A DNA stretch of 32,952 nt from Muribaculaceae bacterium (lineage in GTDB: Bacteria; Bacteroidota; Bacteroidia; Bacteroidales; Muribaculaceae), in contig JAKSLZ010000023.1 in NCBI GenBank assembly GCA_024400935.1, positions 1 through 32,952 on the forward strand. Reading direction: 5' to 3'. Position 1 is the first letter of the stretch, and each line of letters opens with the position of its first letter. The notes under the pieces are model-generated. The model made no database searches and was not told where the DNA came from. It saw only the letters and a program-made list of their open reading frames with translations. Made by a program: the position numbers and the translations under genes. Below are positions 1 through 7,458 of the stretch, in pieces.

Positions 1-280
1 TGGTCATGAACTCGAAGCCTGCGTCAACCTTGTCCTTAGCAGCCTGCATGGGGCACTCTGCTTGGTTCCAGGGGAAAGACTTGGTCTCGGGACCAAACTG
101 GTCGCTACCCTCAGCGCACAGTGTGTGCCACCAAGCCATCGCAAACTTGAACCAGTCTTTCATCTTCTTGCCGAGGACTACCTTCTCTGCATCGTAGTAA
201 CGATATGCCAGGGGGTTCTTGCTCTCTTTACCTTCAAATTTAATTTTACCAATACCGGGGAAAAATTCTTTGTTAGCCAT
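1..280 (-). CDS. xylA: Xylose isomerase, N-terminal part (runs off the left edge)
   Basis: Reading the minus strand from the ATG at 278-280 gives an open frame to the window edge (about 93 residues) beginning MANKEFFPGIGKIKFEGKES and continuing with NPLAYRYYDAEKVVLGK and FAMAWWHTLCAEGSDQFG. This is the characteristic N-terminus of class II xylose isomerase, which converts D-xylose to D-xylulose in the cytoplasm with divalent metal ions. The catalytic and metal-binding residues lie in the missing part. The gene follows xylulokinase on the same strand after a 91-bp gap, so the two enzymes act in sequence and are probably co-transcribed. The overlapping plus-strand reading frames are shadows. 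Identification is firm; completeness cannot be judged here. Confidence 0.95.
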   Translation of the reverse strand, partial: MANKEFFPGIGKIKFEGKESKNPLAYRYYDAEKVVLGKKMKDWFKFAMAWWHTLCAEGSDQFGPETKSFPWNQAECPMQAAKDKVDAGFEFMT

Positions 281-338
281 TTTTGTTAATGTTTTTAAGT
301 CGTTAATTATGTTGTTGTTATTGTTTTCTTTTTTTTCT

Positions 339-358
339 CTCGGCCTTGAAAGGCCGAG
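339..358. promoter_or_regulatory. Intercistronic hairpin between xylB and xylA
   Basis: CTCGGCCT (339-346) and AGGCCGAG (351-358) form a perfect 8-bp stem with the loop TGAA. On the xylB-xylA transcript it lies just after the xylB stop and is followed by an A-rich, not U-rich, stretch. It therefore looks more like an RNA processing or stability element than an intrinsic terminator. A role in setting the xylA:xylB ratio is inference. Confidence 0.5.
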
Positions 359-371
359 CACACTGCTCTTT

Positions 372-1856
372 TCACCTCATCTCCTTGTTGAGGCGGGCTG
401 TCCAGCGGGCATAGGCCTCGGCATAAGCGCCGGCGTCGGCAGCTACGGGCTCGATGGTCGCCATCTTCTCGAGTGAGCCGAAGGCCTCGTTGTTGTCCTT
501 GTAGATGCCCACACCCATACCGGCGCCCTTAGCTGCTCCGGCAGCACCATCGGTGTTATAGAGCTCGATGGGCACACCTGCCACACCTGCCAGTGTTTCG
601 CGGAAGATGGGGCTGAGGAACATGTTGGCGTGGCCGGCGCGTATGCGCTTCACGTCCATGCCCATGCCCTTCATGATCTCGATGCCGTGCATAAACGAGA
701 ACACGATGCCCTCCTGCGCCGCACGCATGAGGTGACCGCGGCCGTGCTGGTTGAAGTCAACGCCGCTGATGTTGCATGCGCTGGGACGGTTCTCGAGCAT
801 GCGCTCGGCACCGTTGCCAAAGGGGAGTATAGTCACGCCCTCGCTACCTATGGGCACCTGGGCTGCAAGTTCGTTCATCTGCGGATAGTTGAGGTCAACG
901 CCACATGTGCGGCGCATCCACGAGTTGAGGATGCCGGTGCCATTGATGCACAGCAGCACGCCCAGGCGGGTGAGCTCGGGAGTGTGGTTGACGTGGGCAA
1001 ATGTGTTGACGCGCGACTTGGGGTCATAGTTTACATCACCCAGCACACCATATACTACGCCCGATGTACCTGCGGTAGAAGCAATCTCGCCGGGGTTGAA
1101 CACATTGAGCGACAAAGCGTTGTTGGGCTGGTCGCCTGCGCGATAAGTGACGGGGGTGCCTTCAGCCAGACCCAGGTGGGCAGCGGCCTCGGCATTAACG
1201 CGGCACTGAACGCCGAAGGTGGGCACGATGGCAGGAATCAGCGACTCGTCGAAGCCGAAGTGCTCCATCAGTTCTTTTGACACGCATCCGTTCTTGAAGT
1301 CCCAGAACATGCCCTCGCTCAGACCCTCGATAGTGACACCGCACTCACCGCTCAGCTTCATGGCGATGTAGTCGCCGGGAAGCATAATCTTGTGGATGCG
1401 GCTGTAGAGCTCGGGCTCATTCTCCTTGACCCACGCCAGCTTAGCGGCGGTGAAGTTGCCGGGAGAGTTGAGCAGGTGGCTCAGGCAGTAGTCGCTGCCC
1501 AGTGCCTCAAAAGCGGCATTGCCGTAGGGGACAGCACGCGAGTCGCACCAGATGATGCTGGGGCGCAGCACATTGAGGTCCTTGTCCACACACACCAGGC
1601 CATGCATCTGCCATGAGATACCTATTGCCTTGATGTCGTTCTTGTCCACATGGCTCTGCCCCATCACGTCGTGAGTGGCTTGGGTGAGATACTGCCACCA
1701 GCTCTCAGGCTCCTGCTCGGCCCAACCGGGCTTAACGGCAATGATGGGAGCCTCGTCGCCAGGATAGAATGCCTGGGCAACGCAACGACCGCTCTCGGCC
1801 TCGACCAGACTGGCCTTGACCGACGAACTGCCTATATCATATCCTAATAAATACAT
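372..1856 (-). CDS. xylB: Xylulokinase (FGGY family)
   Basis: This 494-residue protein has the FGGY carbohydrate-kinase layout. The N-terminal phosphate-binding segment is YLLGYDIGSSSVKASLVE (residues 2-19). A middle sugar-binding region includes GISWQMHGLVCVD and IIWCDSRA, and the C-terminal ATPase half has AGTSGVVYGV, GNGAERMLENR and DGAAGAAKGAG. Length matches bacterial xylulokinases (about 480-500). The enzyme phosphorylates D-xylulose to xylulose 5-phosphate for the pentose phosphate pathway. It lies between a Nudix-like regulator (109 bp upstream) and xylA downstream, the order I recall for the Bacteroides thetaiotaomicron xylose operon. The start ATG directly follows a TTTAANNG octamer array, with no strong Shine-Dalgarno sequence, as is common in this phylum. 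Confidence 0.95.
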   Translation of the reverse strand: MYLLGYDIGSSSVKASLVEAESGRCVAQAFYPGDEAPIIAVKPGWAEQEPESWWQYLTQATHDVMGQSHVDKNDIKAIGISWQMHGLVCVDKDLNVLRPSIIWCDSRAVPYGNAAFEALGSDYCLSHLLNSPGNFTAAKLAWVKENEPELYSRIHKIMLPGDYIAMKLSGECGVTIEGLSEGMFWDFKNGCVSKELMEHFGFDESLIPAIVPTFGVQCRVNAEAAAHLGLAEGTPVTYRAGDQPNNALSLNVFNPGEIASTAGTSGVVYGVLGDVNYDPKSRVNTFAHVNHTPELTRLGVLLCINGTGILNSWMRRTCGVDLNYPQMNELAAQVPIGSEGVTILPFGNGAERMLENRPSACNISGVDFNQHGRGHLMRAAQEGIVFSFMHGIEIMKGMGMDVKRIRAGHANMFLSPIFRETLAGVAGVPIELYNTDGAAGAAKGAGMGVGIYKDNNEAFGSLEKMATIEPVAADAGAYAEAYARWTARLNKEMR

Positions 1857-1869
1857 TATATTGTAAAAG

Positions 1870-1933
1870 TTTAAAGGTTTAAGAGTTTAAGAGTTTAAAA
1901 GTTTAACCGTTTAAAGGTTTAATCGTTTAAAAG
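1870..1933. repeat. TTTAANNG octamer array (8 units)
   Basis: Eight contiguous 8-bp units, all TTTAANNG, run without a register break from 1870 to 1933. The variable pairs are AG, GA, GA, AA, CC, AG, TC, AA. The array fills most of the gap between the regulator and xylB. Longer and shorter arrays of the same octamer occur at 13549-13636 and, inverted, at 32774-32797. It may be a simple intergenic repeat or a protein-binding array; nothing here decides which. Confidence 0.85.
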
Positions 1934-1964
1934 TTTTCGTAGCGCAGCGTTTCGTTTTACGAAG

Positions 1965-2711
1965 TTACTCCGTTCCGCGGCGTGACTTCTTGTACTTGAC
2001 GCGGTTGAAACGATAATAACGTGCCGCACGATGGGCTACACCCTGCTCATACTCGTTGAGCGGCTCGATATAGGCCAGCTGCACCATCTTCTTCTTGAAG
2101 TTGCGCACGTCAATCTCCTTATTATATATAAACTCATAGAGCATGCGCAGCTGCAATGCAGTGAACTTGTGGGGAAGCAGCGTGTAGAGAACAGCGGGGT
2201 CGGCGTCGGCGTGCTTGCGTGTAGCCTGCAGAGCCTCGTTGATAATAGTATTGTGGTCAAATGCCAGTTTCATCTTCAAAGCCTCATTGACAGGCACCCA
2301 GCACACCTCGTTGCCGGCATTGTGCAGGTTGAGCTTGCGACCTATGCGACCTATCGCAACATAGCCTATTGTCACCAGCGAGCGAATCTCCTGATGCAGT
2401 GTGTCCTTGAGCCATTGTGAATCGCGCGGAGAGATGCGGTCACGTGAGCCGAAAGCCTTGAACTGCATCATGCGCTGGTTGCGCACTCCGGTGAGCTCCT
2501 GAAGCACACGAGACGCCGCATTGTCAAGATCCTCGTCAGTGTAAATGAGTCCGCCAGGCAATTTGTAGTCAAAAACCTTCTCTCCATTTTCTTCCATTTC
2601 TCTCTTGATGAGAAGAACATAAAGGGTGCTGCCCGAAAGGCCCAAAACCACGCAGTCTACCGACATATGGTTGACCGACAGCCCCACCTTGCTTGATGCA
2701 TTTGTTTTCAT
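1965..2711 (-). CDS. xylR: Nudix-like transcriptional regulator of xylose genes
   Basis: This 248-residue protein has an N-terminal Nudix-like fold (about residues 10-150; VDCVVLGLSGSTLYVLLIKRE, then GGLIYTDEDLDNAASRVLQE) and a C-terminal winged-helix-like region (about 165-240; HKFTALQLRMLYEFIYNKEI and NFKKKMVQLAYIEPL). The Nudix box is degenerate: the expected REUXEEXGU reads RVLQELTGV, so catalytic glutamates are missing and hydrolase activity is unlikely. The architecture matches the Nudix-related sugar regulators (AraR/NrtR type) of Bacteroidota. Position directly upstream of xylB and xylA points to xylose utilisation, and the symbol is given by that analogy. The effector is not visible. 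It is the first gene of its operon and has a well-formed promoter. Confidence 0.85.
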   Translation of the reverse strand: MKTNASSKVGLSVNHMSVDCVVLGLSGSTLYVLLIKREMEENGEKVFDYKLPGGLIYTDEDLDNAASRVLQELTGVRNQRMMQFKAFGSRDRISPRDSQWLKDTLHQEIRSLVTIGYVAIGRIGRKLNLHNAGNEVCWVPVNEALKMKLAFDHNTIINEALQATRKHADADPAVLYTLLPHKFTALQLRMLYEFIYNKEIDVRNFKKKMVQLAYIEPLNEYEQGVAHRAARYYRFNRVKYKKSRRGTE

Positions 2712-2741
2712 AAACTTATCATGTTATTGGTTTTTCTGTTG

Positions 2742-2773
2742 CAAATTTAATGCTTCATTTTAAAAAAAACAAA
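2742..2773 (-). promoter_or_regulatory. Bacteroidota-type promoter for the xylose regulator operon
   Basis: On the minus strand a -33 TTTG (2773-2770) is followed after 20 bp by a -7 box TAAATTTG (2749-2742), matching the Bacteroidota primary sigma consensus (TTTG, 19-21 bp, TAnnTTTG). It ends about 30 bp before the regulator start at 2711. It is one of the two best-formed promoters in the window. Confidence 0.8.
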
Positions 2774-2957
2774 TAATATCAATAAAATTTTTCTATACTT
2801 AACACATTCTTTCTCAACAAACTAATATATTGTACACAAAACAACAACCCCTTATTGTGTTTTTTACATTTACCGCTTATTGTCCAAGAGACAAAAACCC
2901 CGCAATTGCAGCTCCACAGATTCAAGCAGTTGCAACATGCTAGTCTACACTGCTTTT

Positions 2958-2990
2958 TTTGGTATTATTATAAATAATTTATTACCTTTG
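2958..2990 (+). promoter_or_regulatory. Bacteroidota-type promoter for the S1/P1 nuclease
   Basis: TTTG (2958-2961), a 21-bp spacer and TACCTTTG (2983-2990) fit the -33/-7 consensus, 30 bp before the ATG at 3020. The 308-bp divergent region 2712-3019 thus holds two outward promoters. The AT-rich stretch between them (2774-2957) shows nothing else I can name. Confidence 0.8.
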
Positions 2991-3019
2991 CACAAAAATA
3001 AAACTTAAACAATAAAACA

Positions 3020-3838
3020 ATGAAGAAAATCGCATTTATCCTTTGCCTCATGGTTGCCCAGGGCGCAATGGCATGGAACATCGTGGGACATCGCATCGTG
3101 GCCGATGTGGCCTATCACAACCTCACCCCCAAGGCTCGCGCAGCAGTGGACAGCGTGCTGGGATTTGAACGCGCCATCGTTGCCCTCTCGTCATGGGCCG
3201 ACGACATCAAGAGCGACACCATCTACGAGGGACAGAGCCAATGGCACTTCCAGGACTTAGACGCCGGCAAGACCGACAAGGACCTTGAATATCTGTATAA
3301 CAACAAGCTGGCCGAGGGCTACCACCTGTTCCAGGCCAAGGATAGCATCATCAACCTGCTCAAGCGCAATCCCGGCAATGCCGATGCTCTCAAATTCTTA
3401 ATCCACCTCACCGGCGACGAGTACCAGCCCATGCACATGGGACACCTAGATGACCTGGGCGGCAACAAAGCCCGCTTCATGTGGTTTGGCCGCAGCATCA
3501 GCCTGCACTCGCTGTGGGACGGCACGCTCATCGACTACTCGCACTACTCTAGCACCGAGTATTGCGACTACCTGCTACAGCGATTTGCATCGCAGCGCGA
3601 CGAAATCTACGGCTGGGATGAACTCACCTGCATCAAGAAGACTTATCAGGTTGTCAACTCGATCTACACAGCCTACTCGCAACTGTGTGCCAGCAGCAAG
3701 GGCGAAGAAAAAGGAGCAAAGAAATTCTACAACGGCTTTGAGTACCGTTTTGCTTACCGCTACCGCCCCATGCTCGACATGCAGCTCTACATGGGCGGCC
3801 TGCAACTGGCCAAAGAACTGAACGAGATTTACAAGTAA
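3020..3838 (+). CDS. Secreted S1/P1-family zinc nuclease
   Basis: This 272-residue protein has a signal peptide (residues 1-18, ending AMA) whose cleavage would expose Trp19 as the mature N-terminus. In the S1/P1 family that tryptophan itself binds zinc. The other expected zinc ligands are present with family spacing: H24 (WNIVGH), D61 (SSWADD), H76 (WHFQDLD), H129/D133/H139 (HLTGDEYQPMH) and H163/D167 (LHSLWD). GGN at 147-149 is also typical. The protein is a single-domain nuclease for single-stranded nucleic acids and 3'-nucleotides, exported to the periplasm or outside, with a likely role in phosphate or nucleoside scavenging. It has its own promoter and terminator, so it is monocistronic. 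Substrate preference cannot be read from sequence. Confidence 0.92.
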   Translation: MKKIAFILCLMVAQGAMAWNIVGHRIVADVAYHNLTPKARAAVDSVLGFERAIVALSSWADDIKSDTIYEGQSQWHFQDLDAGKTDKDLEYLYNNKLAEGYHLFQAKDSIINLLKRNPGNADALKFLIHLTGDEYQPMHMGHLDDLGGNKARFMWFGRSISLHSLWDGTLIDYSHYSSTEYCDYLLQRFASQRDEIYGWDELTCIKKTYQVVNSIYTAYSQLCASSKGEEKGAKKFYNGFEYRFAYRYRPMLDMQLYMGGLQLAKELNEIYK

Positions 3839-3861
3839 ACAAGCTTGACAGCACACTTGAG

Positions 3862-3883
3862 GGGGCCATGTGCCCCTTTTTTT
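3862..3883 (+). terminator. Intrinsic terminator after the nuclease gene
   Basis: GGGGC (3862-3866), loop CATGT, GCCCC (3872-3876) and then seven T residues (3877-3883), 23 bp after the nuclease stop. A short but classical hairpin with a T tract. Confidence 0.75.
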
Positions 3884-3950
3884 GTGCCCGCATGCGGTGC
3901 ATGTTGGTTCATTTTCAAAAAAAACTATTTCAATTGTTATTTTTTTTACT

Positions 3951-3958
3951 TATATTTG
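3951..3958 (+). promoter_or_regulatory. Putative -7 box for the SPFH locus
   Basis: TATATTTG (3951-3958) matches TAnnTTTG; the region upstream is T-rich but has no convincing TTTG at 19-21 bp. It lies about 150 bp before the SPFH start at 4109, implying a long 5' leader of roughly 140 nt (3967-4108). I see no named riboswitch in that leader. Confidence 0.5.
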
Positions 3959-4108
3959 CAGTCTGATTATAACGCGATAACTACAGTGCACCGGCGATGC
4001 CTGCACCCTACACGGGACGGCACACGATACTCACGCCACCGCACAACCACTAACATAAAAAACCACGTCCCCACAACCAGGAGTATCAAGGGACAACACT
4101 AAGGAAAA

Positions 4109-5503
4109 ATGGCACTATTTGGATTTGGAAAATCAAGAGGCAACAGCGGAGGACTGATGAACGTGATTCGCTGCGACGAGCCCGAATACCTCGTGTGGAA
4201 ATGGCGCCCTCTGGGACAAGACGTCAACTCTACCAGCCGTGAGAACTCAATACGCTACGGCAGCAGCCTGCGCGTCAAAGACGGCGAGGTAGCAGTATTT
4301 GTCTACAAGCAGAAGAACGGTCCTTGCCAGGACTTCATCGAAGGGCCCTATGACGACACCATCAAGACTGCAAACTTCCCCATCCTTGCAGGCATCGTGG
4401 GTGCCGCATTTGGCGGTGAGTCACCCTTCCAGGCCGAGGTTTACTTCATCAACCTGCAAGGCAACAACCAGATCAAGTTTGCCATCCCCTACTTTGACGT
4501 GGCCGACCCCCGTCTGCCCGACCTGCCCGTTCCCGTATCGGTGCACGGAACCATGACGTTTACCCTTGAGGACTACCGCAGCTTCATCAAGCTCAACCGC
4601 CTCATCAACTTTGATCTTGAAGCCTTCAAGAAGCAAATCAAGGACGCCATGAGTCGCAAGATCAGAGGCCTCGTTACAAATGTTCCATTTGACCTGGGCA
4701 TGCCCGTGGTCCACATGGAGAGAAAGATTGACCAGATAAGCGAAGTGCTCGAGACCAACCTCAAGGAACGCTTTGAGGAGTTTGGCGTGAAGATGAAGCA
4801 CATCGACGTGAGCCAAATTCTCATCGACAAGGATTCTGAAAGCTATGCAAGAGTCAATGCGCTCACCGGCGGCATCCAGGAAAAAACCATGCAGGCTCAG
4901 GCCGACCTCAACATCAAGAACATGCAGGAGACTCAGCGCATCCAGCTCGAGAACATGGAAGAGGCAATGCGCATCCAGCGCGAAGAGGCACAGCGTGCAC
5001 AGCGCCTCCAGACCGAGAGCAACTTCATGGGCGCACACGCTCTCGACCAGCAGACCAGCGTGCTCCAGACCGCGGCAAGCAGCCTGGGCCAGATGGGCAC
5101 AATGGACACTGGCGGTGGCGGCGGTGGCATGAACCCCGCCGGCATGATGACCGGCATGATGATGGGTGGCGCCATGGGCCAGCAGATGGGCGCCATGATG
5201 GGCGCCATGGGCCAGCAGATGCAAGGCGCCATGCAGACTCCTCCCCCCATGCCACAGGTGCAGTATATGGTTGCCGCAAACGGAGCCCAGGCCGGCCCGT
5301 TCAACATGCAGCAGCTCCAGCAGATGGCACAGGCAGGCCAATTCACTCCACAGAGCTATGTGTGGAAGCAGGGTATGCCGCAATGGGAACTCGCCGGTAA
5401 CGTTGCCGAGCTTGCACCCCTCTTTGCCGCTCCCACTCCTCCCCCAATGCCCGGAATGCCTCCCGTGCCCGGTAGCGGAATGCCCACAACTCCCGCTCCT
5501 TAA
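4109..5503 (+). CDS. SPFH-domain protein with C-terminal GYF_2 domain
   Basis: A 464-residue cytoplasmic protein without signal peptide or membrane helix. Residues about 20-245 form an SPFH (band-7-like) domain of the bacterial YdjI or 'virion core protein-like' type (VIRCDEPEYLVWKW; SSLRVKDGEVAVFVYKQ). About 246-305 is a charged, Gln-rich coiled coil, and 331-373 is a Gly/Met-rich linker. About 385-440 is a GYF_2 (DUF4339) domain with VWKQGMPQW at 418-426, followed by a Pro-rich tail. SPFH proteins oligomerise on membranes, and GYF_2 domains are thought to bind partners. The next gene has another GYF_2 domain and three further genes encode membrane proteins, so this is likely the scaffold of a membrane-associated assembly. 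That role is inference; the domains are clear. Confidence 0.88.
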   Translation: MALFGFGKSRGNSGGLMNVIRCDEPEYLVWKWRPLGQDVNSTSRENSIRYGSSLRVKDGEVAVFVYKQKNGPCQDFIEGPYDDTIKTANFPILAGIVGAAFGGESPFQAEVYFINLQGNNQIKFAIPYFDVADPRLPDLPVPVSVHGTMTFTLEDYRSFIKLNRLINFDLEAFKKQIKDAMSRKIRGLVTNVPFDLGMPVVHMERKIDQISEVLETNLKERFEEFGVKMKHIDVSQILIDKDSESYARVNALTGGIQEKTMQAQADLNIKNMQETQRIQLENMEEAMRIQREEAQRAQRLQTESNFMGAHALDQQTSVLQTAASSLGQMGTMDTGGGGGGMNPAGMMTGMMMGGAMGQQMGAMMGAMGQQMQGAMQTPPPMPQVQYMVAANGAQAGPFNMQQLQQMAQAGQFTPQSYVWKQGMPQWELAGNVAELAPLFAAPTPPPMPGMPPVPGSGMPTTPAP

Positions 5504-5521
5504 CCACACTTTACAAACCAC

Positions 5522-5544
5522 AGTGGGGGCAACGCGCCCCCACT
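5522..5544 (+). promoter_or_regulatory. Intercistronic hairpin
   Basis: AGTGGGGGC (5522-5530), loop AACGC, GCCCCCACT (5536-5544) is a perfect 9-bp GC-rich stem between the SPFH gene and the small GYF_2 gene. There is no T tract, so partial termination or mRNA protection are both possible. Confidence 0.5.
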
Positions 5545-5564
5545 CATAACCTATATACACAACT

Positions 5565-5918
5565 ATGGATAACGACAGCTTCTATTCCATCGACCGACTC
5601 ATGGAGTTCGGCATGGGCATGGCGATGGCCCGCCAGATGATAGGCATCATGAACCAAACCATGGCACAGATGCAGGTGCCCGGCTCTATGGCTACAATAC
5701 CTCAGCCGCAAACACCCCCCATCCACGTGAGCCTTGACGGACAGGCCGTGGGACCGCTCACCGAGACAGAGTTTGCTCGTCTAGTGACAGAGCGCAAGGT
5801 CAACAAGGACACCCTGGTGTGGACTCCCGGCATGCTCAACTGGCAGCCGCTGGAGCAAGTGCCCAGTGTGCTCAAAATTGTAGCTATGGCCCCTCCCCCA
5901 CTCCCCACTAACATGTAA
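5565..5918 (+). CDS. Small GYF_2-domain protein
   Basis: A 117-residue protein. The N-terminal 45 residues are Met-rich (MEFGMGMAMARQMIGIMNQT), and the rest is a GYF_2/DUF4339 domain (about 51-107: IHVSLDGQAVGPLTETEFAR, then LVWTPGMLNWQPLEQVP). It resembles the C-terminal domain of the preceding SPFH protein, with the same VW-x2-GM-x2-W core, and lies 61 bp downstream on the same strand, so joint function is likely. There is no signal peptide or clear membrane helix. Its stop codon at 5916-5918 lies inside the left end of an inserted miniature element. Without the insert the reading frame would end PTND-stop instead of PTNM-stop. Function beyond partner binding is unknown. Confidence 0.8.
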   Translation: MDNDSFYSIDRLMEFGMGMAMARQMIGIMNQTMAQMQVPGSMATIPQPQTPPIHVSLDGQAVGPLTETEFARLVTERKVNKDTLVWTPGMLNWQPLEQVPSVLKIVAMAPPPLPTNM

Positions 5919-6196
5919 CTATACACCAACGGGGTAATCTCGCGCAGACCTCACTGGGACATTAAGGACTGAAAGAACCGAGCGAAGCGAGCTCAATGGA
6001 GTGAGTAGCGGTAAGTGGAAGAAGCCCGTGCCGCGACCAGTGAATCTCCATTAAACCAAATAATTAATATAAAATTTGATGTTCTTATAGTCTAAAATTT
6101 AATTTTAATTTCTTTTAATTTCTGTCAGTCCACCCTCAGGGGTGTGACCCGTAAAATCCGCGCAGGGACTATGCAAATAAAAGAGTGAATAGTTAC
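5915..6196. mobile_element. MITE-like element E1 (282 bp)
   Basis: Left end GTAACTATACACCAACG (from 5915) and right end GAATAGTTAC (to 6196) are inverted repeats shared with elements at 21186 and 30765. Imperfect 9-bp direct repeats flank it: CACTAACAT (5906-5914) and CACTAACGA (6197-6205). Inside are a CGCGCAGA segment near each end, an 87-bp module (5969-6055) shared with the 30.8-kb element and bounded by AATGGAG (5995-6001) and CTCCATT (6046-6052), then an AT-rich stretch ending TTTCTGTCAGTCC (to about 6133). There is no reading frame for a transposase, so movement would need one in trans. It fills the whole 304-bp gap before the next gene. Confidence 0.8.
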
Positions 6197-6222
6197 CACT
6201 AACGATTAAAAGACCAAGAATA

Positions 6223-6573
6223 ATGAAAATCAATATCTTCATGGCCTGCATCAGCGTGTTGCTGGCGGCCCTCATTGGATACCTGGCGTTTACTGTTGCC
6301 CGTGGCGATGCCTATGACACCGTGTGCGGCATCACCAGCGGACTGTGCTTCCTGTCGGCATTGCTACCCGTCATGGGCTTGTCGCTTGAATCAGGACGCC
6401 TCAAGGCCAATGTAAACATCCTGGCGATACTTTTCTTCGTCGTCTTCCTTGTGAGCCACTTCGCATTTGCAGCATTTGGCGTCAAGATGCCTTACTACAT
6501 CATCATCAACGGCATCCTGCTGCTCATCTACCTTGCTGTCATCTACAAGATGGCTTCAATCAAGGACGTATAA
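6223..6573 (+). CDS. Small membrane protein of unknown function, four predicted helices
   Basis: A 116-residue hydrophobic protein with about four transmembrane segments (roughly residues 2-25, 32-53, 63-87 and 91-111) and short polar loops. I recognise no family. The start ATG at 6223 fits the AT-rich leader. It sits between the GYF_2 gene and the two zinc-ribbon paralogues, and the upstream gap is occupied by element E1. Without that insert the previous stop would be 13 bp away, so it most likely belongs to the same operon as a membrane partner of the SPFH/GYF_2 proteins. The link is inference from position. Confidence 0.7.
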   Translation: MKINIFMACISVLLAALIGYLAFTVARGDAYDTVCGITSGLCFLSALLPVMGLSLESGRLKANVNILAILFFVVFLVSHFAFAAFGVKMPYYIIINGILLLIYLAVIYKMASIKDV

Positions 6574-6609
6574 ACAACTGTTTCTGAAACCAAAAAAAAT
6601 TACAACAAT

Positions 6610-7446
6610 ATGTTTTCTAAAGAACTTGAAGAGATAATCGATGCGGCACTAGCCGATGGTGTATTAACTGATACTGAGCGCCGTGTGCTGCACAAGCGTG
6701 CCGCAGCCGAGGGTGTGGACCCCGACGAACTTGACGTGGTGGTCGAAGGCCGACTGGCCAAGATGAAACGCGAGTCAGACTGGCTGCGCCCCGCTCCCCC
6801 CAAGATTCCCACCCAGGTGAAATATGGCAACGTGCTCACCTGCCCCAGCTGTGGTGCACAGGTCAAGGCCGGTGCCGCACGGTGCGAGGAGTGCGGTTAT
6901 GCATTCACTAACATCTCAGCCACAAACTCTGCACGCGAGCTGCAAAGGAAGATCGAGGAATTTGACCGCCGCAACACTGAGCGCCTGGGCAACCAATCTA
7001 GCGGCTTGATGGACATGTTCAATGGCATGAATGCGCTTAACAAACAGAGGCAAGACCAGCAAGCAGCCAAGAGCAAGTTGAACATGATTTCAACTTTCCC
7101 AGTGCCCAACTCCCGCGCCGACCTGCTTGACCTGATGTCGATGGTCGAAGTACAGATGGACGTTGCAGGACCACATGACGGAATCAACATGACACAGCAG
7201 GAGAACATGAGCTACGGTTACTGGCTGCTGTTCAGCAACTGTATCAACAAGGCACGCATCAGCTTTGCCAACGACCCCGACTTTGCACATTTCTTTGCAC
7301 GCTATGACGAGGAAGTCCAGAAGACCAAAGGCCTAATGGGATGGTGGCGCACACGTGGCAAACTCGCTAAATTTGGCTGTGGCTACGTTATTGTTGTGAT
7401 AGCTTTATTTTTACTCCTGGGAATCCTTGCCGCTATAGCCGGATAA
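6610..7446 (+). CDS. TerB-like helical / zinc-ribbon / membrane-anchored protein
   Basis: A 278-residue protein. Residues 1-52 are acidic-helical with a DGVLTDTERRVLHKRA segment reminiscent of TerB-like domains. A four-Cys zinc ribbon follows at C78/C81/C92/C95 (CPSCG and CEECG). A helical linker (105-145) leads to a region conserved in its neighbour (about 158-240: STFPVPNSRADLLDLMSM, then WLLFSNCINKARISF), and a single C-terminal helix (about 255-277) anchors it, probably with the bulk in the cytoplasm. It is a tandem paralogue of the next gene (12-bp gap) and lacks that gene's WG-repeat tail. Function is unknown; the TerB comparison rests on motif likeness only. Confidence 0.8.
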   Translation: MFSKELEEIIDAALADGVLTDTERRVLHKRAAAEGVDPDELDVVVEGRLAKMKRESDWLRPAPPKIPTQVKYGNVLTCPSCGAQVKAGAARCEECGYAFTNISATNSARELQRKIEEFDRRNTERLGNQSSGLMDMFNGMNALNKQRQDQQAAKSKLNMISTFPVPNSRADLLDLMSMVEVQMDVAGPHDGINMTQQENMSYGYWLLFSNCINKARISFANDPDFAHFFARYDEEVQKTKGLMGWWRTRGKLAKFGCGYVIVVIALFLLLGILAAIAG

Positions 7447-7458
7447 ATATACTGAGAC

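Noticed and set aside
3845-4102. An 85-residue open frame before the SPFH gene
   Set aside because: It spans the nuclease terminator, the promoter and the leader; composition is not coding-like.
4421-5560. A 379-residue open frame on the minus strand across the SPFH gene
   Set aside because: It is the antisense of a well-supported gene. The His/Leu/Ala-rich translation reflects codon bias of the true frame, and no domain is recognisable.
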